64,000 bases of DNA from positions 3,412,503 to 3,476,502 of the forward strand of contig NC_037265.1 of NCBI RefSeq assembly GCF_000002425.4. The letters run 5' to 3'. Origin of the DNA: Physcomitrium patens (taxonomy: Eukaryota > Streptophyta > Bryopsida > Funariales > Funariaceae). The position numbers and the translations under genes were made by a program. The first letter of the stretch is position 1. Each line of letters starts with the position of its first letter. Below, in pieces: positions 27,170 through 38,467 of the stretch. The notes below the pieces were generated by a model that had not been told where the DNA came from, ran no database searches, and was given only the letters and a program-made list of their open reading frames with translations.

Positions 27170-29411
27170 ATGAGTCCTCAGCGTCGCAAGCACTGCAATG
27201 GAAAGGGAGAATTGCGTCGAAAGGAGGAGGAGGAGGCTGTTGATGAAGTAGAAGAGGAGGAAGAGGAACATGAAGAGGAGGATGAAGAAGAAGAAGAAGA
27301 AGAAGAAGATGGAGACAGAGAGGAGCAGGAGATTACAGAGTACGAAAAGCAGCGCCTCAAGACCATCGAGCGAAACAAGGCCATGCTTGCATCGCTTCAG
27401 CTGCCCAATTTGGCTGCGTCTTTCGCTGAAGCTACCAACCAGTCTGCTAAAGCTGGAAAGCTGGAGGTTCCTTCGAATGCGAGGAGCCATAGTTCACGCA
27501 GGCGTTCGGAGCGGCTGAAAGCTGTGCGCGGAAAGCGAAGGTAAATTTCGGTTTCTGTTTGTTCTTTCTCTCCGTTTTTTTAGTTTTTTTCTTTTTTTTT
27601 ACTTTACTTGGATTTGTATCGACGTTTTGCAATCTGTGTGTGTGATTTAGGGACGGTGTTAGGGAGGTGAATACTAAGTTTTTGATGAATCCAGGTTTTT
27701 GTGATCAGGGATTAGGGTTTAGTGACTATCACAGGGAGGTTTTAAATGGATCATCATTTTCTTTGTTCTGAACCTTCTTCGGTGCTTAATGGTGAAAATG
27801 TAATTCAAATAAGGGAACGAGACCGTGAAACACTGACACTTTTGACAATTTTGACGCACGGTGTATCAGTGCGGTGGGCGATGATAGTGGCAGCTCAGAC
27901 AATTCGGATTTTGAATCTGAGAAGTCAGACCATAGTCCAAGTAAGAAGAATCGCAGGGATCGAGAGTATGAACCTACTGACGACGAGGCAGGCCTCTCGG
28001 AGTCTGAAGATGAGGCGGATGAGCAGGAGACGGAGGTCCTGAGGGAAGGTACCTCATCTGTCATGCCCGATGGCGTTGACGAGGATGATGAACAATATGC
28101 CCTTCGACAGGTAGGGGAATCAACAGAAGAAATTATTTTATTGAACTAACAACAAATTGGAACTGAGATTTGTTGTGAACCAGCTTTCGTCATTTTATCA
28201 CATTGCTGCTTGTACTCGAATGGATGAAGCGTACTATTTATTTGGTTTAGGAGAATGGTTGTCTTCATGATGCATCTATTTAGTTGCCCTCTGGTTAGCT
28301 TGAGAAGTTTGTGGAGATTGCAGGACGGCTTACACACCAGTAATTTTAGGTGATCTGTGGAGTATTGCAGCATCAAGTGAAAACATATTCATGATCTTGT
28401 GGTTCAAATCCAGTGAGGGTCGTGTCACGTGTGACTAAACACGGCTCTACAGATATTTTTCAGGCTTAGCCTCGTGTTTTTAAATGTTCCTTGACAAGTT
28501 TTGATGCCATGCATTGGTTTGTAGGCTCTTGCTTTATCCATGGGAGCGTCAGTAGAAGCGGCGGATTTTGCTGTATCCTCGAAGAAACATAAGAAAAGAA
28601 ACACAGCCAAAAAAAGAGCTGCAGAATCTATGGGGCTGGATCCTGAGGATGATCTTGAGGATGATGCACCATCAAAGCCTAACAAGGGCAAAACCAAGCG
28701 GAAGACACAGAAAATGGTAAGAAACGGGCAACAGTCTTCTATATGAGGGGGAAATTGCTTGTACTAATTATCGTGGTTGCATCATACTTGTTTGTAACAA
28801 TTGACTGATGCTGGAAGCCAACGTTTTCGACAAAAAGATTGCAGGGACACATGTGAGTAGCAAATGCAAGGATTCGTCGTTTCAACTTTTATCATGCTCA
28901 TGACATGTAGTGGTGATTGACAGGGTAATAAGCGTCATTACACTGAAGAAGAAGTGGATGCACTATTTCCTATCTTTGATGGTACGTTGTTTAACAACAT
29001 TGACTGGCCTCGCGCATCATTTTTATCGTATGTGAGAACAGACCTAGTGAGTAGCTGTATTTACTAAGAATTTTGCGAATGTGCAGACAGAGGGAGGGGG
29101 CGGTTGACTGTAAATGATCTTGAGAGGGTGTCGACTGCACATGACTTCACATGGAGTACAGAGGAACTGCTAGACATGATACATCTGTTCAACAGAAATC
29201 AAAATGGCGTGGTGAGTGCCTCAAGACACACTAAGGCCAATGGGTAGTGTATATTTTTGCAAGTCACATCGTGATAAGTATATGTTAGATGTCTATTTGA
29301 TGGCGTGTCCTCAAATCTGATAAAAAAAATTTGTTGTGGTATGCGCAGCTCGATTTGGAGGACTTCAGAAACGTAGCCACTCGCTGCAACTTAATTATTT
29401 CTAAAGTATAA
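27170..29411 (+). CDS. Acidic protein with UIM and degenerate EF-hand pair
   Basis: Six exons: 27170-27540, 27870-28110, 28525-28716, 28924-28981, 29087-29211, 29349-29411; 1050 bp, 349 residues. The start has an ideal context (gccaccATGa); an in-frame ATG lies 12 bp upstream. In order: a long Glu/Asp run (about residues 20-50), a basic Arg/Ser-rich piece, a second acidic Ser-rich segment, and a motif DEDDEQYALRQALALS around residues 197-213. That motif fits the ubiquitin-interacting consensus (acidic patch, Ala-Leu, then Ala-x-x-x-Ser). A Lys-rich nuclear-localisation-like region follows, then two EF-hand-like helix-loop-helices at about 270-345. Loop 1 (DDRGRGRLTVND) lacks acidic side chains at positions 3 and 5; loop 2 (NRNQNGVLDLED) ends in Asp instead of Glu. 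Likely nuclear and able to bind ubiquitin; calcium binding is doubtful. I do not recognise a named orthologue. Confidence 0.8.
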
Positions 29412-31889
29412 GCATGCAGCATTTTATGAATTCAACCTTAAAGTTGAGCTGGCATCGCTAAACTATATTTAGTTGTCTTGTAGCGAGTACTCCTTACATT
29501 ATGCTCTTGGACCCTTCCGAAGGTTCCTTTCCGAGCTGGTGAAATGTTGTACATGCTGGCAGCTTCGAATTAATGCCTGATTTGGGAGATCAAGACTGTC
29601 CGACGTCGCACGATACAGATCCGAAAGGCCTTGCCTTATAAAAGGGTCAAATCACAGGATAGATCCTGCACACATCATCGATTAATGTTGTGCTTGGAAG
29701 CACTGCCATGATTTTGTATCAGTTGCTTTACCCTACCAAGAATGAGATGCAGGAACAGTTCACAACCATTGCCATACTCAGAACAAGCTCACTTGACTCA
29801 CTAAATGTAAGACTACAGCTATACATTTTCGATTAGCCCTTATGAATTATGCACCAGTGAACTGCCATGGGCTGTAACTTCAACGTTTGGTATTAATCGC
29901 GTAGACCAGTGTAAAATTATATCACCTTAGTTTCCTGGATAAGAAAACCTGCCACGAATAAAGTAATTACTCCTAGTGTCCTCCTGTGGCTGCTCCCCAC
30001 CACACACCTAAATCTCCACAATAAGCACATTCTCACTGTATTATGAGGTAACCGAATGAGTCCCTTTGTAGCGTACGAATGGAAGCAAGATTGGTAGAGA
30101 TCTTTTGGAAGTGTCTACTTCAGCACCAGAATTGCTGCTGGACGATGCGTTCAATCATCACTTACGATTTCCCCATCGCTGCGGGAAAGCAACCCCTTGA
30201 CACCAAGAAGGTACAATTGCAAACCAAATCAGTAGCAGAAAAACGTATAGGACACCGGAGTATGTGCATTGCAGTGATTGAATGTAGCTGCTGTGACCAT
30301 GTGACAAACACTAGACCCTGTTGACAGAATAGCTGCTGCCAAATGCGCTTCATCACTCTTGGAGAGGCTTAGAGAAACGTACACCATGTCAGGACAGCAG
30401 TTGTAACGATCTTTCCTAGAGCAAACAAGTATGAAAACTGGGCACGGCACTAGGGGGCGTGGTGCTCAGCTTTCTTGTTTCACGGTGATACTCGCGGGTA
30501 CCCATATTTTTGGATTTCCATAAATGAGTGCTCGAATTTCAAGGCTGATGAGGGAATGTACTAAACGATTGAAGAAATTTGTTTACATACAATGCACGGT
30601 TGAGCTGTAGAATCTGCTATTTTTACAATTAGCATTGTCACCTGTGCTGTTTGTTCAATACTCTAATCAGAATCTGCTTTTTACATTCCAACTTAAGAAC
30701 AGAAAGAGCGGAGTTTAGTGAATTGTTCTGAGGTTTTGAAAAATAATCTGGGAAGTTCAATAAAAAAATGAAAGGCGTTCGTGTCGTAGGAATTTTCGCT
30801 TTCACGGTACTTGTGCTTGAGGTATAGATGTAAAATATTTCACGGCTAGTCGGATAAAAGCAAATTGACCAAAACTAAGTACCGCAATCGTTTGATGGTG
30901 ATTTGAGAGTGATTCCAATTAGTGAACCTCCGATATCGACCCACTGGTGATCTCTAGAAGAGGCCTTTGTTAACACGAACCCAGTGCTGTTCAGCTATAT
31001 ACAAAACCTGTCAAAATTTAAGTGTAAATTTTATAGAAACATGAAAATTTAAACTAAAAATTCAAAATTTTTCGAAAAGAAAGAATAAGTCGGGATTAAA
31101 CTTTGCTTCGATTCTGTAAGTCATGGCATGATGACGAGCAACTAAAACTGATGTACAGTGGCATTGGATTGCCTGCTTTGTGCACAACAAAACGTGTACT
31201 GTTCTAATAAATATTCTCTAGTTGTAAACCCATTTTGAGTTCCTAAGTTTGATCCATGTATGAAGGGCAAAATGGAAAAAGGCCCCAACTCCCGCATGTC
31301 AAAATCATCTGCAACATCTTCGAAGTCGGCCCAGGAAAAGCCTTGTAGAGATGGATGAAAGATAGTCCTGCATTCGTGCGAAGAAGCGGAAACGCTCACA
31401 AAAGAGGGCCTAGCACAACGAAAAGAAGAGCACTTCTCTGCCTCACAGCCCGGAGCCTTCATGTTGACGCTGCATCTCCAAAATCACAATTATCTAAAAG
31501 GAACATTGAACCAGTCGATGTGCGACGCTAGCTTCAGCAATACCCTCAAGTCACAGCTGACTAACCCCACTGCTGATGATGGAGCGCCATTGTCCAAGGT
31601 ATTAAGAACCATTGGCTTTTAGTGCGGGTGAGGAATTATCTCACCTGGTACCTTGCACTACAGAAGTATGCGGAACCAACCAAGGAAGCGCTACTTGTGT
31701 AGACATGAGCAGATTCGAACATGCTGCTTTCCTGATTCCTTAAACTCACCCTATACCTGCGGCCACTATATACAAAAAGCGTTCCTTGACCATTACGGGA
31801 GCTTGATTTCCATGAACTCACGTGGGTAGCTTTTCCAGCAGGCCCTAGTATCCTCAAATTCACAATTCGACTCCTGACGTGATCCACAT
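29412..31889. other. Tail-to-tail intergenic DNA with 3' UTRs
   Basis: This is the space between two convergent genes, so both 3' UTRs lie here. Base composition is close to gene-like. A minus-strand frame at 31142-31462 contains GFSWADFEDVADDFDMREL, which reads like protein but could not be linked by phase to the centrin-like gene. Other frames look random. Confidence 0.5.
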
Positions 31890-34198
31890 CTAAGCAGCCA
31901 TCGCTGGGTCTGGGAAAGTCTTCTCATCCTTTTCTTTCTTGAAAGTTAGTAAGGACCGTAGATTGGCAAGCCGACCTTTGGCAGCCTTTGAACTGCGCAT
32001 GGTAGGAGCTATGCACACGGGAACATTCAGTACTGGAGTAACCCTCACGCTCGACGTATACGACGCCAACCTCTCAGGACTGCGGCGAATCTCCCTTGTT
32101 CTTAAAGCTCTGAGCTGGTCTTGTCCTTTACCACCCTTAGATACCGGATTACTGCACCGTTCCAGATTCTTTAAAACTATTCGAGTAGAATTTGCTGCTG
32201 CCGCTGTGGTACAAGAGCTCTTGTCCGACTTCTTTTTAAGATCCGTTACATTCAGCTTATCAAACTTATCAAGTGTAATTTCTAGCGAACTCGCCGTTTC
32301 ATGCATTTTCCATGAATTCCTCAAAGATACTGGTCTTAAATCCACCTCTGTTGCAGAATAACTCCACATATCCACTCTGTCCGTCTCGGAAGCTGACGAC
32401 GTTGGATAAACTGGGGACGCTACATGCAGAGCAGCTAAACCAGCGGGTTTACTGCTAATGGCCTGAGCACGCGGAGGATGAAACGCTTCATACTGCGGTG
32501 GTAACCACGTATTGTGAGGCTCTGGAGGTGGAGGATTCGTGACACTACACTTCATGTGCGATGAATTAGGATCTGAGGGGCTCGCTTTCGCACTTTTGTC
32601 TAAAGACGAATTCCTTCGAAAAATCAAGCGGAGAGAGCTAGCAGCTGAGCCTGAAATTTTTTGTGTTGAAGTAGGCTGCTTGCTAGAAGGCAGCGTCTGT
32701 TCTTTATCTGGACACAGCCGGTCTCTATGACTATCAGAGCGTGCTCTTCGGAGGAGGCCAATCACCTTCTCCCAGGTATGGGATTTCGGCTTCCCGGTAC
32801 TTTCCACAGAAACAGCAGATGAAGATGTTGCATTCCCAACATCCAAGCGTCCAGGAAGTTGTGAAGGAGTAGCAGGTCGCATGTCTAGGGGTCCAGAAAA
32901 TCTCAAATGATTTTTCTGCAGTCCGTGTAGAGTTCCCGAAAAGATTGTTTCCTCCCGAGCCAACGGACCTGACCTACTGATACTCGAGTTGTGCTGCCTT
33001 TGAGATGGCAGGGCAACATTAACAAAGGGTGTTTTAAGCGAGTCCAGCGGTCCAGAAAAACTTCCAGAAACTTTATCTTCTGGAGGAAGGAAAGGATGTT
33101 GACTTTGAGGCAGAAGCCTACCCTGGTGAAAAAGCTCATCCGCTGGTAACATGCAGCTCCGGGATACAGGGTCCTGGGACGATGACCCCATACAGAATTC
33201 AAACTCAAGAGCACGGTCATCACCATTCCTTTGGTCTTCCTTCACAGGTGTTCCAATCCTCTCGATTTCGCGTACTGCAGGCTTATCCACGATGTCAGTT
33301 GAGAAAGATATTCGCGGGCTAAGCCATCCTATGCCATGGGCTGAAGTCGGGGAATCACCCCTAGAGTCACGCTCCCCCATTTGAGATGCTACTACTTGTA
33401 AAAACTCCTCAAAATCGATAGCACCACTTTTTTCAGTGTCAACATCAGTAATCATCTTCTCGATGTCCTGCAACACCATTATAATGCAACAATCTCAGTG
33501 TACTCTTAAGACACAATACTAACTGTATCTATGTAATTTCCAAACCATATGATCTAAGACTCATGCGACATCGAAAAACTAAGTGCCGTTTAGATTAACT
33601 AAGGACAGCACTTGCCGAGAGGTAGATCCGGTGGCAAGATTCACATCATGAAGTGAATACTCATGGTCGGTTAATGAATTCAAGTAACAGAAAAATTCTC
33701 AAAATCTACTCTTAAGAGATTTCAGGCAGGTAGCTGACCTCTTCTTTTGGTTCAAATCCAAGAGTTCTGCCACAAAAACAATAGTGTAATCAGCTAAAAC
33801 GTAGCGTCAAACACTCAGATCCAGGTTCACCTGCATCGACAAAACTTGTGCTGCTGTGATAAATTCCATAGCTCCAAGGAGCGTAACAGCTCTTAAGATC
33901 AACTGGTATACAAGTATGTAAAAATAAGATCATTCACCTCAAGGCCACTACCAAGTTCTTTGCAACAACAGGTCCTGCAAAACAAAAGCACGTGAAGTTG
34001 TTGGTCAACGTGACAGTTGCAGAACTCAGCTACTACCACCCTGATTCTGTTCAGACAAAAATCAACTGAAATGGTTTCGAATTGTAAACCAGAGGAATCT
34101 GTGCAGAAGAGATCAAAGACTTCTCGAATCCCTAGCATTTGCTCTTTAGTGAAACCCTGGGGCTGTTCTTTGTTCTTGTCCCACCTAGCGTTTTCCAT
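31890..34198 (-). CDS. Centrin N-lobe fused to a ~500-residue tail
   Basis: Four coding exons: 34198-34090, 33974-33938, 33766-33739, 33467-31890; 1752 bp, 583 residues from this ATG. A 3' splice site at 34214 suggests a further 5' exon, so the true start may lie upstream. Residues ~17-48 match the first centrin EF-hand ([15 protein letters not shown]), but its loop has lost the first Asp and the final Glu. [11 protein letters not shown] helix and a canonical second EF-hand ([15 protein letters not shown]) follow, then centrin's linker MGERDSR. The C-terminal centrin lobe is missing. In its place is a Ser/Pro-rich, apparently disordered tail with repeated SGPL (FSGPLD twice, RSGPLAR), encoded by the same 1.58-kb exon. 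Centrins act at basal bodies and in microtubule nucleation and nuclear complexes. The role of this fusion is unknown. Confidence 0.75.
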
Positions 34199-34213
34199 TT
34201 CTTGGCGAAAACT

Positions 34214-36900
34214 CTGCATTATCAAGTAATATCTCATTAGAGAAGTAGATTACTCAGCAACTCAGAAAGAAAAAATGGTTCAAAGAGTTCCCAAAGCGAA
34301 ACAGACCGCTTGCTGGCACTTATATCAACCCAAGAACGCTCTAATCATAGAAGACTACAGCTGTTAAGCTCATTGTTCAGATGTGATGTACGAGTGCGGT
34401 GGGGAAGGCCATGAGGCAGTTGCGCACAACGTCACCGCAATTTCATCAAGAAGTTTGAAGTCAGCCCGAGGAATCTCAACAAGCAGAAATAGATACTTCA
34501 TCCAATACAAAGAAAAAGTAGAAGTTCAAGTTAGAGTGCTTTGGGAATATGACTGCAGAATAATGGATTTCCATCGCGACTTCTTAAGAGTCCATGCTCC
34601 AAATGCAATTCGTTTCATTGCTAATGGAATCACTAATAAACACAGGGAATTTACTAAAAACTCGTTCAGATAGTGCAGCACAGAGGTATTCCATAACAGC
34701 GCCCAAGCCTTTAAAATGTAGCGTTCATGTAACAGCAATCTTAATAGTGACGAAAAGATGTAGTACATGAGTCATTGAACATTGCAGAAGTTAAGTAATA
34801 TGAAACCGTACAGAAAAAGGGTACTAGCTACAGTTGAGCCGAGGCAGAGTTCGTTCATGCAATCTTAGGGCTGACCACTATACCTGCCACTAGACGGAGA
34901 CTGCTGCATAAAAATGACCCAACCTAATCCGATGGGGATAAGGTGCCCTCCAGTAGTTAAAACACAAAGTTTTGAACAACATTGACAGGGACTGTTCGCC
35001 TCAGTTCAGGAAATTAGCCGACCCGCTATCTGAGAAACCAGTAAAAGATGAGGCAATACCTGATTTAGAGTCCAGAAGAGACTCCCCACGGGACCACTAA
35101 AAAGATATCATAAACATCACTATCAGCACCAGCAGGAGACGCATCTACGCCAAAAGCTAGGTGGCCTACGTATAATTGAGTTTCTGGGAGCCTGGAAAAG
35201 GATTGAATCACTATCAGTCTCACTGGATATACCTTCATGTAAGTTGTTATGGTGGCAGCTCGCCAGCTGCATTACTGCTAGAGTCAAACTAAATGAAGTC
35301 TGCTAGGAAACACACACTGACCTATCAAACCCACATACCATCGCCATACCGCGATCAGTTTTCTTCACCATCGTCATCAGTAATAAGATTATTGCTGTAG
35401 ACACAGAAAGTCCCTTCAGAGTGCACCCTCACACCACCTCCAAGCACCACTACAACCCCCACCTCATCATCTAAACCCCCACTTGTTAATCCCTCCGAAA
35501 CCCTACCATTCTCTATTTCATGGTAACAACAAATTTATACTATGCTTGCAGCAATGAGAGTAACCTTTCATAATTCACTCAACACGGTCCCTTTCAAGAG
35601 TTTCAAAATACTTCAAAACTCTTCCTAGTATAGATCCCCATTCATAGCTAGGTTGAGGGAGGACAAAACTACAAAATACAAAACCTTGCAATGTTTTGCA
35701 TACATGAGAAGCCGAAATAATGGGGCAATTGAGACCCAAGGAGCTAGTGGAGAAAATATAAAACAAGGCGTTTGAGAAGAGAGTATGTCGCCATTTAAGT
35801 ATTTCTCGAGGATCAAGGACAACTGACCTGTACGCATGAAAGAAACCATACGCACCAGGAGGCTCAACTGCCTCAGAGAACTTTAGCCGAGAGCTACAAC
35901 AGAGCTCTGAAAGCTAAGATCACAATACAGAAATTAAGAACCAAAACTTCAAACTCTAAACTCACAAACGCCTGTGGGAAAATAAAAATATATGAACAAA
36001 TATTTTATAATTTTCACTCTTATTTCTTGAAAGCGGGAGGAGAACCGCACTCGCAATGATGCGCAGCCGATAACGCGGACGGACTGAACTTCCACGTCCT
36101 GCTCATTCACGAGCTTCCGCACTCCGCTCTACACCTCATTCTCAAATCCCCGACACCTCTCGCACTGGTAAGCTTGGCTCCACTCCGGTCATCAACCCCC
36201 TATTCCATTCAAAAACAACTACAGTTTCCCGCACAAACTTCACCATGCGCGGCTGAAACGACTGACCTCCAGCATGCCAAGGACAAAACGAAGTGGCAAC
36301 CGAAACGAGTGAAGAACATCCAACTTAATTAACCAAGTGAGTAAGACTGGCAGCGGCAGGGAGCCTTCAGGGAATACACACGGCGTGCAGATGAGTCGCC
36401 AGAGAACCTAAACGGAAGTAAGAAACGCGACGCAGTTCAAGAAATAACTGTCGCTGCTGAGACGAGAACCCGGTGCCGAAGGAAAAGAAGAAGAAGAAGA
36501 AAAAAAAAAGGGGGGGGGGTATGGAGCGCTCGATGATGAGCCAGGGCAGCAGGAGGCTAAACACAAGACAGATTAGCGAGGACTAGCCCCGGCCACCACA
36601 GACAAGAAACAGACAACTCCCGAAACTCCGTAAATACAACACCATGAGACGCTAAACTTAGACCCTGGAAATGCACATCCAAAAGGCCCTGTTCTGATGC
36701 TCCTCTAAAGCCAACACCAACGAAGCTTGGAAAAAAAAAAAAAAAAAAAAAAAAAAAACCCTGGCTAAGACACGAACTCATGAATAGCGCAACAGGAACG
36801 AATGAAGAATTCAAATTCCGGAACTATTACGCGCAACGCGATGTGTTCTACATCGTTTCGTTAGAATTCTGACAAGCCACAGCCGAGAGAGCCTCAGAGC
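34214..36900. other. Upstream region of the centrin-like gene
   Basis: About 2.7 kb with no recognised coding sequence. It probably holds the 5' UTR, first intron(s) and promoter of the minus-strand centrin-like gene. Base composition is mixed. A 28-base poly(A) run lies at 36731-36758 and an A/G tract near 36483-36520. Confidence 0.45.
36731..36758 (+). repeat. A28 homopolymer
   Basis: Uninterrupted run of 28 A. It could be a slippage tract or the tail of an old retroposed sequence. No target-site duplication was found around it. Confidence 0.85.
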
Positions 36901-37039
36901 CTGCTTACAAATACTTCTTCTTCGTCCCACAGCAGACGACGACAGCGGCCACTGGATCTATCAAAGCTCTCTCTCTTTCTGCCATGGCGCAGACCTCGCA
37001 GTTAGAGGAGAAAGGGTGGTCTTGCATGGCGCGGGCTCG

Positions 37040-37145
37040 GTGGACCCCACCCGCCCCGACCCCGGTCGTCTTAATGGGAGAGTGAGGCGGCTGCGGGGGG
37101 CGCGGGCGGGGCCCGGGGTTGGACCTACTAACCCAGCCCGCGCCT
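37040..37145. promoter_or_regulatory. GC-rich island
   Basis: Very GC-rich stretch (for example gcggggggcgcgggcggg) in a region of otherwise moderate composition, upstream of the minus-strand centrin-like gene. Such an island fits a promoter or transcription-start region, but no start site can be placed. Minus-strand frames here have no family resemblance. Confidence 0.35.
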
Positions 37146-38000
37146 GTCACCTCCACGTCAGTAGAAGCTTGTTCGTTTGTTAGTTTGTTTCATCGTAAAT
37201 TTGCTTGTTGTACACTTTAGAGTGAGCTGTTGAGCACTCTCCTTCGATAAATCGGCGAAATGTTGCAAAGCGGTGAAGAGCAAAGCCCAATCGTAATGAA
37301 GAAGGTTGTCCAGATGTGGGTCTGTGAAATGCGTGCGGGTGGAAAGCCGAGGAATAGAGCCGACGATGGCAGAAATTTCGGTTGTGCTCTTGCTGTGTTC
37401 GTAAACGGGGACCGTCTGTGTTGGTTGCTCTTTACAAGCTGCTCATGGACAGAAGTCTCGTACATTCGTCGAACCTTCTGTTTGTCGAAAAAGTGGGAAA
37501 CCCACCGAGGAATCTAGTGTTGAAAAAAGCAGCATGTCAACAATGGGGGAATTCGGGGCGCTTGCTCGTCGGATGCTACGGGGGGAGACGTCAATGAAAG
37601 AGGATGCGAATTCCTCTCGCCTGTCACGCTGCTTGCTCATCCTTCGTCCCGCTTTCTGGTCGCTTCGTGCCGACCTTGCATGTTCCCTGTAGAAACTGAG
37701 GCCAAGGATTTCTTCGAACCACGCACGCGGTACGAAGGATTTAGTGTTCTGGCCATTCAAGTCGCGGAAAGTAGCGGAAAAGGACAATCCTGGTGACTGA
37801 AAGGAGCTCTCCCGCTTCACTTCATTCTCTCGACCATGTCCTCAGAGAAATCGCGTCAGTTCTTTGCCGCAGGGTCTTTTGCGGGCGGAGTCTGCGTGGT
37901 TAGGGTTTGGATTTAGAGTTTGTGCACGTTCCCACACCCCAAGCCTGTACATTACTCGTTTTGCATTCTAAAGCAAACCTTAAGTCGATGTCTTGTTGCA
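37146..38000. other. GC-balanced segment, no recognised gene
   Basis: Overlapping frames on both strands (37260-37597 plus, 37443-37820 minus) show no known domain. A short plus-strand frame with a good start context (cgaccATGtc, 37836-37916) reads KSRQFFAAGSFAGGV before stopping. It might be the beginning of a spliced gene, but no downstream exon was found. A telobox-like tagggtttgg lies near 37900. Confidence 0.35.
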
Positions 38001-38118
38001 ACACTTTATTCACTTCACTGTTATTTGCAAATCTTTTTCTAAAAAAATCTTAACGTGACCACTCCAGCTAATTAAATCAAAACAAATTAAAATAAAAAAG
38101 TTTGTTGAATACATGAAG

Positions 38119-38156
<38 letters not shown>

Positions 38157-38431
38157 TAGTGGAAACTTGTGGTGTTGACCCAAAAAAAAAAAAAAAAAAA
38201 CAACAACAACAACATTGTAAACTACATATTGTAAATTAATCTTTTGTTTGAAGTTTCATTTGATGTGAAACTCCATGTTGCATGCCATTCCTCTATGTTC
38301 CATGTTATTCAATGCTCTGGTGCTTCTGAGCTCCATGCCTAGTAATCTCACAATGCTACTCTTGGCACTGTTGATGGAAACAATGAAATATGCACCCAAT
38401 TAGAGATGATTTTTGGTTTATTCCCATGAGT

Positions 38432-38467
<36 letters not shown>

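Noticed and set aside
27178-27490. Poly-Ser and poly-Phe frames opposite the UIM gene
   Set aside because: They are shadows of the Glu/Asp run encoded on the other strand.
28380-28410. tRNA B-box-like ggttcaaatcc
   Set aside because: No matching A box, acceptor stem or cloverleaf around it; it lies in an intron.
33831-33896. Possible extra exon in the centrin-like gene between EF-hand exons
   Set aside because: It has splice-like borders, but including it shifts the frame and breaks the centrin match; the direct join of 33938 to 33766 restores [10 protein letters not shown] in phase.
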